Assembly: GCA_965153455.1 (NCBI GenBank)
Contig: OZ234493.1
Location: forward strand, 33,160,213 to 33,224,212
Direction of reading: 5' to 3'
Length of the DNA stretch: 64,000 nt
Origin: Sphagnum compactum
Taxonomy: Eukaryota; Bryophyta; Sphagnopsida; Sphagnales
This document shows positions 1-12,800 of this stretch, piece by piece. Numbering within the stretch: position 1 is the first letter of the stretch; every line of letters begins with the position of its first letter. The translations under genes and the position numbers were made by a program. The notes below the pieces were generated by a model. The model was not told the DNA's origin. It saw only the letters and a list, made by a program, of their open reading frames with translations, and searched no databases.

Positions 1-2456
1 GCATTACCCTACACAATGGTGGTGTAACAAGGATCACACCTTACACATCAGGCTCATGCATATGAGGAGCATTATGATTTGTAAGCTATTTTCTAGTGTC
101 AATTTGTATCCAAATCTTCATACCATACCCAACACCGAGGCATCTACAAGATTGTCATAGGAACTTGCAGATTTACTAAGGTCCCCATACCCAGGATGTG
201 GCATAGGTACTTATAAGATCCCTATGCTAACTTTGTGTTGTGGGACCTTCAGATCTCAAAATCAGGTGCTTGCAATGTTGAAAGTTTTGGAAATTTGGTT
301 GACATTATTATTGGTTGCTTTGCCCTAAAGCTTTGGTGGTGCAGTGTGCCTAAGAAGTACAAAATTAATTGGCATTTTTTTGCCCATTTCAATTGTGAGA
401 ATTTTAGGAAATTTTTATGTTTACTACTGAATTGAAAAAACAATAATAATAATAATAGTATCATCAAGAATGTGTTGGAATGGTAAGGTACTATGATAAT
501 GATTATTTAAAGTTCAATTATGTTGTTGATTATATGATTGTTGAGGGTGAAACTTCAAACACCCCAATTTGGTTTTGTTGTGTATTTCATGATAACTTTG
601 CCAATTATTATCCCATGGTGAATCCATGCAAAAAGCATCACAATTTGACATGTGTACACATTATTATCACTCTTATAAGAACCACACATAAACACAACTT
701 TCCTCCATTAAAAAATAACCAAATCCTTCAAAACAATGTTCATCTCTCTTTCAAAACATTCACTGTTGCACAAAAGTTCTCTCGCAAACCACCCGACTCC
801 TTTTTCAAAGCATCATCTTTTTCCTTCAAGTCATTTGACATTAAGAAGTTGTGGGTTGAACATTTTGGGTCACGGAAAATTAAGGGTCAAAACCTAACCT
901 TGCCTCCATTTATTACTAACATCATGTATACTCAAAGGTGAAAAAGTGTTAATAAAAATATCTCTTAATCAACGATGATTCAAGATAATCAATCCACCAA
1001 CCAAGTGGATATTTGAGATAATTGATTATTGTAAGTAGATAATTGAAAGATAATCAACTTTTGAACCCCCTATTGTCGATTACAAAACAAAAATGATCCT
1101 TCAAACTTTGTGTCTGAAGCTTAGCACCAATAGATAGAGAAATAAAGAACAACACAAAACAAGGTGAAAGAAAAGGATGCATTAAAACTACCTCTCTTAC
1201 CAAAAGAGGAGAGAGCTCAACGCAATTCTTGAAAATTTGCATTTTGGTACTTTGATAATGGCATTGTTCAATAAGGCTCAAGAAGGGACTGTGTCATCCC
1301 TGTTGTAGTATCATGGTGGATAAAAGGAAAGAACATTACCATTTGATGCACCAATATCATAATCATTAGGGTAGAACCGCCCTTCACTACACACATACCT
1401 ATCACCAAAAACTTTCCAATATTTTCCTAATTGATTAGCCAAATTGAGCAATTTTTGTGTCATTGGATGCACAGACTGGAGAGCTACAAAAGGAGGAACA
1501 CAGAAAACACAGGAAGAGGATGCGTGTTAGTATGCTTCAATTTTTTTGGAAAAAAAAAAGTTCTAAATCCCTCTCTAGTTCCAGCCCCAATATTAGAGGT
1601 GGATCAGTTTTAGCTAAAATACATCTGGAACGGATTGGAAGTTTTGTATGAGGTCATGGAACAAGCTGCTGACTCCACTTCTTTTGACTGTAAACACTTC
1701 CAGGTTTTTTCTCTAGTTTTGGCCCCATACCCAGTCCCACATGTATTTCAGCTAAAACTGATCCTCATCTAATGTCCTGCTGATTGTACTCCTCTCACTT
1801 GTGTTGCAACTTTAAGTAAAAACATGTAGGAAGAAAGTGACAAAGTCTTACAGCTTAGTGCTCAGTTAACCTTTCGGTTTTCCTTCCTCACTGAGCCGAT
1901 GACTCTCACAAATAACTCTTTTCTTCTCCCAGAATTGCTCAAACATGATGCATAAATATAACAACAGAAACAAGTTAGTAGTGGCAGACCTTGGCCACAA
2001 TCCACATGACCAGGACAAATTGTAATGCTGTAATGTTCAGAAGCAGAGTACCCATGTGCACTGCAGATGATCAGCTAATGCATCCTTTGCAAAGGTAACC
2101 GACTCCAGCTTTCCAAGGTCAATCAATCCCACTCAATATCCAGATTGCAGCAACATCTTCATATCATCATGTAGGGATCAATTTGGGGAGACCCAATATG
2201 AGTCCAGGAAAGCTCTAGTCATTTGTTTGCCCCCAGCTGCAAACTGAACAAATTAGCGAAACTGCTCCATGATACTACCTGAGTTAAGTGATGAAGCCTA
2301 CTGTCCTTAAAGTGCAAAGGTCTCCAAAGAAAAACACTAAACCCTAAATCCCTAAACTGAAAATTCTGATCTCTAAAAGTAAGAAAGTAAAGGAATTCTA
2401 ATGCTTTTCAGTATGACAAAGATGTCATGACATGGATCAGCAGCTGTGAGTCTCCA
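1..2456. other. AT-rich spacer downstream of the PPR gene
   Basis: No gene is recognised here. The longest open frame (480-941, plus strand) encodes 153 residues without a recognisable domain and has the AT-rich, low-complexity look of spacer DNA. The part nearest the PPR stop codon (about 2000-2456) is less AT-rich and is probably the PPR 3' UTR and flank. An imperfect inverted repeat lies at 1592-1773 and a telomere-like motif at 2336-2356, both described separately. Confidence 0.5.
1592..1773. repeat. Imperfect inverted repeat, ~37-bp arms
   Basis: The arm at 1592-1628 (core GGATCAGTTTTAGCTAAAAT) is matched by the reverse complement of 1738-1773 (core ATTTCAGCTAAAACTGATCC) with a few mismatches. 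About 110 bp separate the arms. It could be the remnant of a small foldback or MITE-like element. No target-site duplication was established. Confidence 0.55.
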
Positions 2457-5027
2457 CTATGTTTGAGAATGAGCAAGAACAGGTTCAGAATGTTGTTTTT
2501 TGGTGAAATTCGACATCATAATATCATGCACCGCCTTCTCTGCTGGTGAACTGATCACCATTACTTCCTCCTCACTTAGACCAACATAAGGCATGGATGC
2601 AGAAAGAGCATTGGCTTCATCAGTCATTCCAGCTCGACGAAGACTTTTCGCCAACACCTTGAGTGTAACCCGTGTGGGCTTGATCTTTGCCTCTTTCATT
2701 TGATTGTAAACCTCTATTACCTTGTCAGTCTCCCCAGCCTTGGAAAGTACATGCATCATCACTGTATATGTAACCACATTGGGTTTGAGCCCAGAAGATG
2801 GCATCTTCTTGAACAGCTTCTTTGCATCATCCAATCTCCCAGCAGATGCAAGGCTGCGGATTAACACAGTGTATGTTTGTAATGTGGGCATGCAGTCTGC
2901 CCGCTTCATTTCCTCATAAATTTCCATAGCCTCCTTATGCTTTAAGGCCCTTGATAGCACATCAATCAGTAGTGTGTATGTGACTTCGTTGGGTTCAAAG
3001 CCAAGCCTCTTCATTCGACTGAAGACCTGAAGTTCACCACAGTACAGGAACATGTCATTGAGATTACTAAATCAGGTTGGAGGATTTGGAGACTGTACTG
3101 CTCTCAAACTGACAAGGTCTACCACTAATATCAGCCCAAGAGTAGTTGAGACTCTCTTTAAAACAATGGGTTCTTAGAGATTACAACACATGTCACATAG
3201 AGAATGCAGTGCCCAAACAACCCACCATGTGAAAGAAAATGTTCCAGGAATCTATCTGGATATTCTCTACCATATGGCCCTGAACTTTAAGAGAGCTTTA
3301 TGAAGAGAGCAAAGAATAGAGAGAAGAAATCAAACCTGCAAAGCAGCTTCTGTATGCTTGTTTTCAACCAAACACTTGATGAGGTTGTTAAATGTCTGTG
3401 TGCTTTTCTCTTGATCACTCTCAATTTCTGTGAGTACTTTCTCAATCAGCTCATAATTCCCAGCCTCTGTTGCATGGCCAATGATGTCCATTATCTTTGT
3501 GTAAGTGTATTGGGTGTGCACAAAACCATCTTGAGCCCTTGTCCACTCATAAAATCGCCATGCAACATAACCCTCCCTGGTCAGCAGCTTGAGCACATTC
3601 AATACATATGGTGGTCTTAGTGTCGGGCCCAACGATTCTAGAAGCTTCTCAGTGTCAGATCCCCAAGTCTTCAACATTTCTGCAAGCTTGCTCGGCTTTG
3701 GCAATTGGTCAAGAGTTGAGTTTGAAGATGTGCCATCACCTTTCTTTGGCTTTTGATTCCCAACTTGTCTACCACTTCCAGGAGGCTTTGTCTGCACCAC
3801 ACCAGGTTGTAACTGAATTTGTTGCAGCAATCTGACATCATCAGTAAGAATCTGTCGTGCTTCAATGTTTCTGCCACTAGCCTCCAAAGCTCTTGACAGA
3901 ACACTCCGTGTCTCAAAAGATGTATTGAGCCCACTCTCCCTCATTCGCTTATAAAATGACAATGCCTGCTCAACTCTGCCGGCTTTTGCATGAGCCCCAA
4001 TGAGCAATGAGTATGTGATACGATTAGGTCGAACATTCACTTCCCCAAGTTTCTCAAAGATTTCAGCAGCTGCATCCAGTTTCCCAGCCTGCGTAAGGCT
4101 GTGAATCAGGACAGTGAAGGTGAAGACATTGGGCCGACAACCCACAGATTGCATTTCCTTGTAAACCTCCATAGCTTCCTGGTGACATCCCCCTTTTGCA
4201 AGTGCATCAATGCATGTTGTGAATGCCACCACATTTGGCCGGCAATTCTGGTCGTGCATTTGCTTCCAAAACCGTCGAACTGCATCAAGGTTTTTTGCCT
4301 GCCGGTTCCAATGAATGAGTGCTGTGAATGTCACAACATTCAACTCACAGCCCTCTTTTTTCATCTCCTCTAATACTGATTCGATCATTAGAAAATTTCT
4401 TGCCCTCCCTAGCTGATCAATAAGCGCAGTATATGTGTATGTATTGTGGTAGAAATCCTTCTGTAACTTTGCCCATTTGAAAAATTGCCACGCAGAATCT
4501 TGCTTCATTTTCTGTTTCAAAATGCGGCATACCATGTATGGGTCCAGTTTCAGCTGCAAATCCTCCAACCTCTTTGGAGTATCAGGGCCCCAATTCTGAA
4601 TCAACTCAACTACTTTCTCTTCAGTTTCCTCATCAGCAGTCTGACCACCCTCATTCCCACTCAAAGACAGCTGTGCCACTGATGAAAACAACCTTGATCC
4701 ACCAAGGTGCAAAAGAGCATCTGCCTTAAAGCAATGCATGGTAATTGAACAATCATATTTGCATGAATGACCTGCAAAAGCTACTGAAAAGCTCCGTCTG
4801 CTTCTTGTCTCATCTGATTTCAAGAAACCAACTGATCCAGTTGCTGAACCCATTTCATTGGGCAGAACTGGGGGGTACAAGATACCAATGGTATGATCAT
4901 TCGACCTTCTCACAGACATATGAAAATTCAAGGCAGAACCCTCCCTATGAACCTCTAAACTATTTGATGGTTTGAGAAATGATCTATACAATCGCCACAT
5001 ACAAAAGGCTCGTCCTCTCTGACACAT
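2457..5027 (-). CDS. P-class pentatricopeptide repeat protein, probably organellar
   Basis: Two coding exons, 5027-3336 and 3026-2457, are joined in phase 0 across a GT..AG intron (3335-3027), giving 753 aa. The first in-frame ATG is at 5027; the frame is open slightly further upstream only without an ATG. About 12 repeats of 35 residues follow the P-type pattern (for example VVTFTALI...NCRPN and VVTYTVMM...IKPT). There is no E, DYW or SMR domain. The repeats form two arrays, each preceded by a similar segment: WGPDTPKRLEDL...AWQFFKWA near residue 145 and WGSDTEKLLESL...AWRFYEWT about 300 residues later. The N-terminal ~115 residues are rich in Ser/Arg with few acids, like an organelle presequence. 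Family knowledge: P-class PPR proteins bind organellar RNA for stabilisation, splicing or translation. The RNA target cannot be read here. Confidence 0.9.
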
Positions 5028-5037
5028 TGTTGTTAAC

Positions 5038-6170
5038 ACTAGAAATTATTCCCAACAAAACAAACTGGTTCAGCTTTCAATCATATAACATATTGGGTTC
5101 TCCTCAAGGACACCAAAACATCTTTGCAAAATAGCAATGTTGAAGTGCATGACTCTCAGCACAACTTGCATCCCCTAGATAAACGACCCAGCACTTGATA
5201 GTCCTCCACCTGTGACCCTGCAATACATGTACCAGTACAGAATAGGTCAATGACACTGTTTGAGCTGACCATATGGCAAACAAAGAGTTCATTTTGTAAG
5301 ATCAAAACCAGCATATCCATTAACACACCACATAAATGCAATTGCACATTCTTCATTTCAAGCCAAATATCAAAAGTGACATCAAAGAAAGAACCCTTAA
5401 ACCCATAACCAAGGAATTAGCAAATATCTTACAATGCATAACACATTGCAGAGCTCGTGAAAGAGCAGAATACATCATACCAGTTTTCAAAGTCCCTCAT
5501 GACACAAGACACAATCCGAGCGACATACATATTGCATAATAAAAGAAACCAAGGAATGAGGAGAGGGGAAGGGAAAAAGAAACACGAAGGAAATGGAGAA
5601 TGAAAATCAGCAGATTTAAGACCAGGGTTTAGAGCACCATTCCCCCAAGTACTCAAGGTGTCTTCAATATGGAAATATGTGTAACACAGTGTGTGTGTCT
5701 CAATAATAGCATCAACAAAACTCTTGTTGTCTCTCTCATGCATTTGCTATTTATGCATGTCATCCACAGTCACTAGCAAATATCGTCTTGCCAAAAAAAA
5801 AAAAAAAAACAAACCAGTGACTACTCCCATGTTTTGCTTGATTACTACAGTCTGGAAAACACCCCACTGAACGGAAATATTTTTGGAGAAAACAAGATTA
5901 AGAACAAGAGAATTTAGATAGCTCACCTTGTTGTGTCCATGAAAGGAAAAGTTGCAATCCGGTAATGCTGTTACACGAACACCTTCAAAAATCCATGAAG
6001 AATCAGTTGAACTCTTGTCTGCTTTTCAGATTCATGCAAGAAAATCCTATCGGTTTCCAAATCTTCGCAAGGAATTCAACGAACTTTTATTACCTCCGAA
6101 GCCTTCTCGTTCGACTTTGCAAAACCCCCCCTTCAGGTTTTGCATCTCTCACCATCGCCCCGTGAAGATT
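5038..6170 (-). promoter_or_regulatory. Probable spliced 5' leader of the PPR gene with uORFs
   Basis: On the minus strand a good donor (CAAG|GTGAGC, exon ending 5927) and an acceptor (TTTCTAG|TGTTAAC, exon resuming 5038) bracket an ~890-bp intron. It ends 11 nt before the PPR ATG. The putative leader exon (about 6170-5928) has several short upstream ORFs. One of about 35 codons starts near 6146, and the last, beginning ATGGACACAACAAG at the donor, would overlap the main start out of frame after splicing. The leader is inferred from splice signals alone. The intron contains an A run near 5793-5810. Confidence 0.45.
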
Positions 6171-6205
6171 TAGGGTTTAATTTTAGGGTTAGGGTTAGGT
6201 TTAGA
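6169..6205. promoter_or_regulatory. Telo-box cluster between divergent PPR and SECA1 genes
   Basis: The plus strand reads TTTAGGGTTTAATTTTAGGG followed directly by TTAGGGTTAGGTTTAG, that is, four telomere-like units. On the minus strand this gives AAACCCTAA-type telo boxes at about the expected start of the PPR transcript. In plants telo boxes (AAACCCTAA) are known promoter elements of housekeeping and translation genes. Their activity here is inferred. Confidence 0.6.
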
Positions 6206-6818
6206 CTTATTAATGGATTTTATTTATTTTTGGTTTGTATTTCTTTTTTGGGAAATCAAATAAAAAGGTAATATAAATATATATCGATAAAAATTTATGA
6301 CGCGGCATCGAATTTGAGCGTTGATTGGATAAGCCGCAATCCAACGCTGCAGGTTGAGGATAGAACGGTGGCCGTCGGATGATGAACAACGGATGGTCAT
6401 AAACACACCACGAACGCACCCTATCCACTCCCAAGCTCTGCCATTGGTGGACAACTTGTGCTGCATGTGCGTGCGACACAGCTCTTCCTCCTTACTCGAG
6501 TTCCATCCCTTGTTTCATCTCGGAACATCCTGATTTCATCCCTGTTTCATCTTTAAGGGCGAGGGTGTGAGGCATTAATGTTGTAATTTGTGGATGATGA
6601 TGGACAGTTTTCTGTCGTGGTTTTGGGATGACGTTCGTTCGATGGGTGGTCCTTGCGGCTTGCGGCTTGCCTGCCTGCCTGCCCCGAGTTGCAAGCAAAG
6701 CGTTGCTGCGGGTGATGGTGGCGATGGCGGACAAGCTCTGAACAAGATGTCGTCTGTTTGTGGGTGGTGGGTTTAGGTGTGAAGAAAGGTTTTTTGTGAG
6801 TGGCGAAAGATTTTGGCA

Positions 6819-9800
6819 ATGGCGGCACATTCCTTGGCAGCGTTGGTGTGTAGTGATGTGGCGGGTGTTTCCTATCACAGCTCCAATACACCTGCTTCTC
6901 TCGCGCGCTCTGGTTCTTTGCTTCTCACCTCTTTGGCTTCCGGCTCTTCTTCCCCCCCGAATTCTCTCCAGTGTAATGGCAGAATTGGGGAGACGAGCTT
7001 CACGGGATCACCCCTTAGTGGTCAGCGTGGAGGGTTGTGGAGCCTGGAGACGCCCGCGGGTGGTGGTGCTAGTGGTGGTGGTGGTGGTGGCGGCGGCGGC
7101 GGCCAGAGTACTCGTGGTAGTGGGCGCAAGGAGGTAGGAGTTGCATCGGCATCGTTGCAAGGCATTTTCGGAGGTCTGTTCAAGGGAGCAGATACGGGAG
7201 AAGCCGCCAGACAGCAGTATGCGGCAACCGTGGCGCAGGTGAATGCGCTGGAGATGGAGACTCAGGTGCTGTCGGACGAGGATTTGCGTGCCAGTACCGT
7301 GGAATTGAAGAAGCGCGCTCGGTCGGGTGAACCTATGGATTCCATTCTGCCTGTCAGTTCTTCTCTCATCATCCTTTTTCTCTCTCTCCCCCCAACACAC
7401 CTTGTTGCACACAGAATTCTACTAGGGTTGCAGTTCTGGAGGAGGAGGAGGAGGAGGAGCAACTACTGCTAACTATTTGTGAAATTCTGTTGATGTGGAA
7501 CTGGGATTGCTGAGCTTGTTATTGGGATTTCAACATGTTAAGAAGCAGCTTTCATGATGGCAATCCGTGTTGAAATTTTCATGGACATGTCCTTTTGTTG
7601 GAGAAGCAATGTTAGAGTGCTTGAGAAGGAACACAAAAGCATTCAGAAAGCAAAGAGGAATGGGTTTGAGATGATACTGATTCAGCCCAGTGAAGGAAAC
7701 TGATGGAGTGCTGGTTCCATTACCCCTGAGCAGGAGGCATTTGCAGTGGTGCGGGAAGCCTCCAAGAGAGTACTTGGTCTCCGACCTTTTGATGTGCAGC
7801 TTATAGGTAGGTATCACCACCAGTAGTGTGGCATTTTGCTCCATCCATCCATGCCTTTGTCGTTCCATTTCTTCCCAAATGATGATGGAGTTTTGCTCAC
7901 ATTATGTAGTGAGACTGATTCTTGCACTATCTGCTCAGTTTTGTGTGTTGCAATCTTTTGCACTTGACTTTCAGAAGAATCTACACACTGTTTGTTGGAT
8001 TGGGCCAGTGTTTACAACACTGGTGTTTGGGAGTCATGGTCTCACAGAAAAAAAAGCAAGTGTTGTGTTTTTTGGATTGCAGGAGGAATGGTGCTGCACA
8101 AGGGTCAGATTGCTGAAATGAGGACTGGAGAAGGAAAGACGCTGGTAGCTGTGCTCCCTGCTTTTTTGAACGCCCTGACAGGTCAGGGTGTGCATGTGGT
8201 GACGGTGAATGACTATTTAGCAAGGCGTGATTGTGAGTGGGTGGGTCAAGTCCACCGCTTTTTGGGGCTTCGAGTTGGTCTCATTCAGCGTACGTTCTAA
8301 ATGCCTCTCTTGTTGAGTGTGCTTTGTGTCATAAAATCAGGGAATCTAGAGATCAATGGCAATTGTTGTTGATGGCAGATAGCTTTTTCTCTTGCTTTTT
8401 GAGGGTTTAACAATTGTTCATGCATTTTTTTTGTCTCAGCAACTTCTTTGAAATTTCCTCCATGTTTTCATTGTGCAGAGGGGATGACCCCACAGGAAAG
8501 GATGGACAATTATGGGTGTGACATCACATATGTAACCAACAGTGAGCTTGGTTTTGATTTCTTACGTGACAATCTAGGCACTGTGAGTTCAACTTCTTAT
8601 GCTGCCAACACCTCAGCCCTAGCATGGTCTGTACTCAGAGATGGGAAGACACTTCCTAGCAGTACTATATCAGAGATTCTTCTCGCTTCTACTGGCTGTA
8701 AATTAATACTAAATTGTTGCATTTCCTGTCAAGAATAGAGCAAGGAGGAGCTGGTGTTGCGTGGCTTCAATTTCTGCATTATTGATGAGGTGGATTCAAT
8801 CTTAATCGATGAGGCTCGCACACCATTGATTATTTCTGGATCCGCAGAAAAACCAAGTGAACGCTACCTGAAAGCATCAAAGATTGCATCTGCCTTTGAG
8901 CGTGACATTCACTACACTGTGAGTTGCTGTCAGTCTCCATGGTAACCTAGAAGTATTGTTTCTCAAGTCATGAAGATTGGGTGTCCTGCATCATTCCATT
9001 GGAGGTTTCTTTGCATCCTGCCTTCTTATGCCTATCCATTTTGCCATTTTGCTGATGCAGGTTGATGAAAAGCAAAAGTCAGTGCTGCTAAGTGAAGTTG
9101 GCTATGAAGCTGCTGAAGAAATATTGGGTGTTACAGACCTCTATGATCCCCGTGAGCAGTGGGCTTCATATCTCATAAATGCTATCAAAGCCAAGGAGCT
9201 TTTCTCGAAAAATGTCAACTACATTGTACGAGGCCAGGAGGCTCTCATTGTAGATGAGTTCACTGGGAGAGTTATGCAGGTAAACAACAGGCTTTCAATA
9301 TCATGCATTGTAACTCAATCTGCTGGACTTCAATAACAGCACTAACCTCATTTCTAATGTTGAATTGCTTTTCAGATTGTCTATCACTCAAGCAAAACTG
9401 CACCTACTGAGGTTTTTTGTTTGGCCTTCAACATGTGTTGTGTGGGATGAATTTGGCAGGGAAGGCGGTGGAGTGATGGACTGCATCAGGCTGTTGAAGC
9501 TAAGGAAGGCATCAAAATCCAGAACGAGACAGTAACTCTAGCATCCATCAGTTACCAGAACTTTTTCTTGCAGGTAAAAAGCTCATGGGGTGGATCATTG
9601 TCTATAGCTGGATTTGTTTTGTGATTACTGTGGGCAGTGGCATTTGGGGTGGGCATCAACGATATGCAATTGGTGACACCCTTTTTAATTAGTGCATATT
9701 TCATGTATTTCTCATGGACTTCCAGCTGGCTGGGGTTTGGAGTGTGCTGGGAGAAAATGATTAATTGAGTGATGAATGGTGGCACAGTACCCGAAGCTCT

Positions 9801-12800
9801 GTGGCATGACTGGAACAGCAGCAACAGAAAGCACTGAGTTTGAGAGCATTTATAAACTGAACGTGACAGTTATTCCAACCAACAAGCCGATGATTCGGAA
9901 GGTACACCCTTTTTCCATATAGATCCTCACATCTCCCTTGAAGTGTGCTCAATTAGGAGCACTTGTGTTGGTTACTGAATGGGAAGCTTGCAAAGAGGTA
10001 ATGACACTACTGGACAGTGGGTGGGAGTTTGCATGCAATATGTGCAAACACTTGTGTTGGTGGGTCATGAGCTACAACAGCTGCTCATTAGTGTGTGGAG
10101 GTTTTTTGTGCATATTTTGTATGTACTCAAGTGAGCAAGTTCAAAGGAATAGAGGTGAGAATGTGTTCTGTTGATTTTTAACTGTGGGAACTGGATGATG
10201 TACAGGATGAATCAGATGTTGTTTTCCGGACAGTGAATGGTAAATGGCGTGCTACAGTAGTGGAAATAGGTCGCATGCATAAGACAGGGCGTCCTGTGCT
10301 TGTGGGCACCACAAGTGTGGAGCAGAGTGAAGCCCTATCCAAGCAATTGATAGAAGCTTCTATCCCACATCAGGTAGAATTTGTGGTCTATTTTCATCAT
10401 TTTTTCTGTCCCCATAAATCCTGGCAATTGTCCATTATTTTAATTTTTCGGTGAGCTGTTGAACAGTAGTGCCGGGATTGTACACCTTGTGGGTCTCAAT
10501 GTTTCTGATTTGCATAGTTTAACATTGTAGGTACTTAATGCAAAGCCTGAGAATGTGGAGCGAGAGGCTGAGATTGTGGCACAAAGTGGCCGTCTGGGAG
10601 GTGTGACTATTGCCACCAATATGGCAGGTCGTGGGACTGATATTATCTTAGGAGGAAATGCTGAGTTCATGGCCAGACTCAAGCTACGTGAAATGCTTAT
10701 GCCACGGTACCTTCACCATACTGACTGCATGTTTTGGCGTCATTTGGAAAAGAAAAAAAATGGAGAATAGTGTTTCTGTAGGTGGCCATGTCTGTCTTGA
10801 AGTCTGCTTTACTGAATAGGCTGTTGTCTCAATGACAGGGTGGTGAGGCTGAGTGATGATGAAATTCCGTTCCAAAGAAATCAAAAGTTGCCTATTAGAA
10901 AGAGCTGGAAGGTAAGCCTCCTTCTAAACCTGAAATCCAGTAACTCGTCAGTTTGGTGTTTTTGTAATTTCTGTAGCAGCTGGGCATCTTCCATGTTTAC
11001 TCAAGGTGTTGACAGAGAAGTGGTTACTATTTTGTCCGGTCTCCCACAGGTAAATGAGACTTTGTTTCCATGCGAGCTGTCAAAGGAGACGACTAGTCTG
11101 GCAGAGGAAGCTGTTGAATCAGCTGCCAAAATATGGGGTGAGAAGTCCTTGTCAGAGCTGGAGGCAGAGGATCGTCTGTCATACGCTTGTGAGAAGGTAC
11201 ATACATGGTCAAATAATGACACCTATCTGGGAGTTATGGTCTTGTGGATTTGAGAGATCAGAATGGTTTTAGAATTTACAGCATGAAACTGCACAAATAG
11301 ACTTCTCTTCCCTTGGCCTTTCTCCCATGGTCATTTTGTCTGTCACATTTCCTGAAGCAGAGAAAGTGGTGTGGTGCATGCAGGGTCCGACTGAAGATGA
11401 AGTGATGACACAGCTCCGGAATGTGGTGCAATCCATCATCACAGAGTTCAGATCCTTTACCGATGAGGAGAAGAAAAAGGTGTGATTTGCATGTGTCCTG
11501 CATTGATATCACCTATCCTACACACATTGAGAAGATTTAGAATGGGCTGTTCTCACATGTCAAAAGTTGCAGGTGGTAGCAGCTGGAGGACTCCATGTTG
11601 TTGGTACTGAGCGGCATGAATCAAGGCGCATTGATAATCAGGTGCACTTCTGCCTTTCCAGAAAAAAGGGACATCAAACCTTCCTGATGCCACTGTTGTA
11701 TATGGCCTAATCAAACCTTCGTTTCTAATGCATGATCTGTTGACCAACTCATGGAGTTGTATGGTCCTGTTGGCTTTTTGCAGCTTCGCGGTCGGAGTGG
11801 TCGTCAAGGAGATCCCGGAAGCTCCAGATTTTTCCTCAGCCTTGAAGACAATATTTTTAGGATATTTGGTGGTGATCGAATACAGGTAATTTCTTCACAC
11901 AGTTCAATTGTGAAAGTAAAAGAGAGCGAGAGAGATTGTGCAATGCTTGCATGGGTGTAGCCAAGAAGGTGATCTTGTTGATGCATCATGCAGCAGTGCA
12001 TTAATAGAAATGAATTTGGTTTTGTGCAGGCCTTGATGAAAGCTTTCAGAGTGGAGGATCTGCCAATTGAGTCAAAGATGCTAACCCGATCACTTGATGA
12101 AGCTCAGAAAAAGGTGGAGAGTTACTTCTTTGACATCCGGAAACAGCTATTTGAGTATGATGAAGTGCTGAACAGCCAGCGTGATCGGGTTTACACAGAA
12201 CGCCGGCGGGCTCTTGAGGCCAAGAATCTAGAATCACAGATGCTTGAATATGCTGAATTAACAATGGATGACATTTTGGAGGTAGTGGTCCTCCACCATC
12301 TAGTGTTATGGTCATTTGTACATGATGTGTGGCACCATTTGGGTTGCTGCTGTAAAAGCCTCAGTAGGTGGTGTAGTCTCTTAAATGTAGTTTGCTTCCA
12401 AAAGGGTTGCATGTAACATGTTGGTGGATTTGTTTGCTGGGGATTTGGGACAGGCAAATATAGATGCGTCACTCCCTCGGGAGGAGTGGAATCTGGAAGC
12501 TTTGTGTGCCAAAGTGAAGCAGTAAGTTCTTTTCTCATTTTCTCTAATCCATACCGTTCTTGAGCTATTTCCTGCTCCTTTCCTTTTGGCTCCCATACTG
12601 CACACGTTTTCTATACTCCTCAGGTGTGCTGTAACATTGGAAAATGCTGAGGATTTGGTCTGGTGTCTTTATGGGTTCAACAATGGAAGCTTTTCTGCAT
12701 TTCGATGCCATTGAATGAGGTACAAGAAAGATTGCACTCAGTTTTACAAACCATGGATGATGATAATGATGATGATGATGATGCAGATACTGTTATCTGC

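Noticed and set aside
480-941. 153-residue plus-strand frame
   Set aside because: AT-rich with no domain or GC shift. Insufficient to call a gene.
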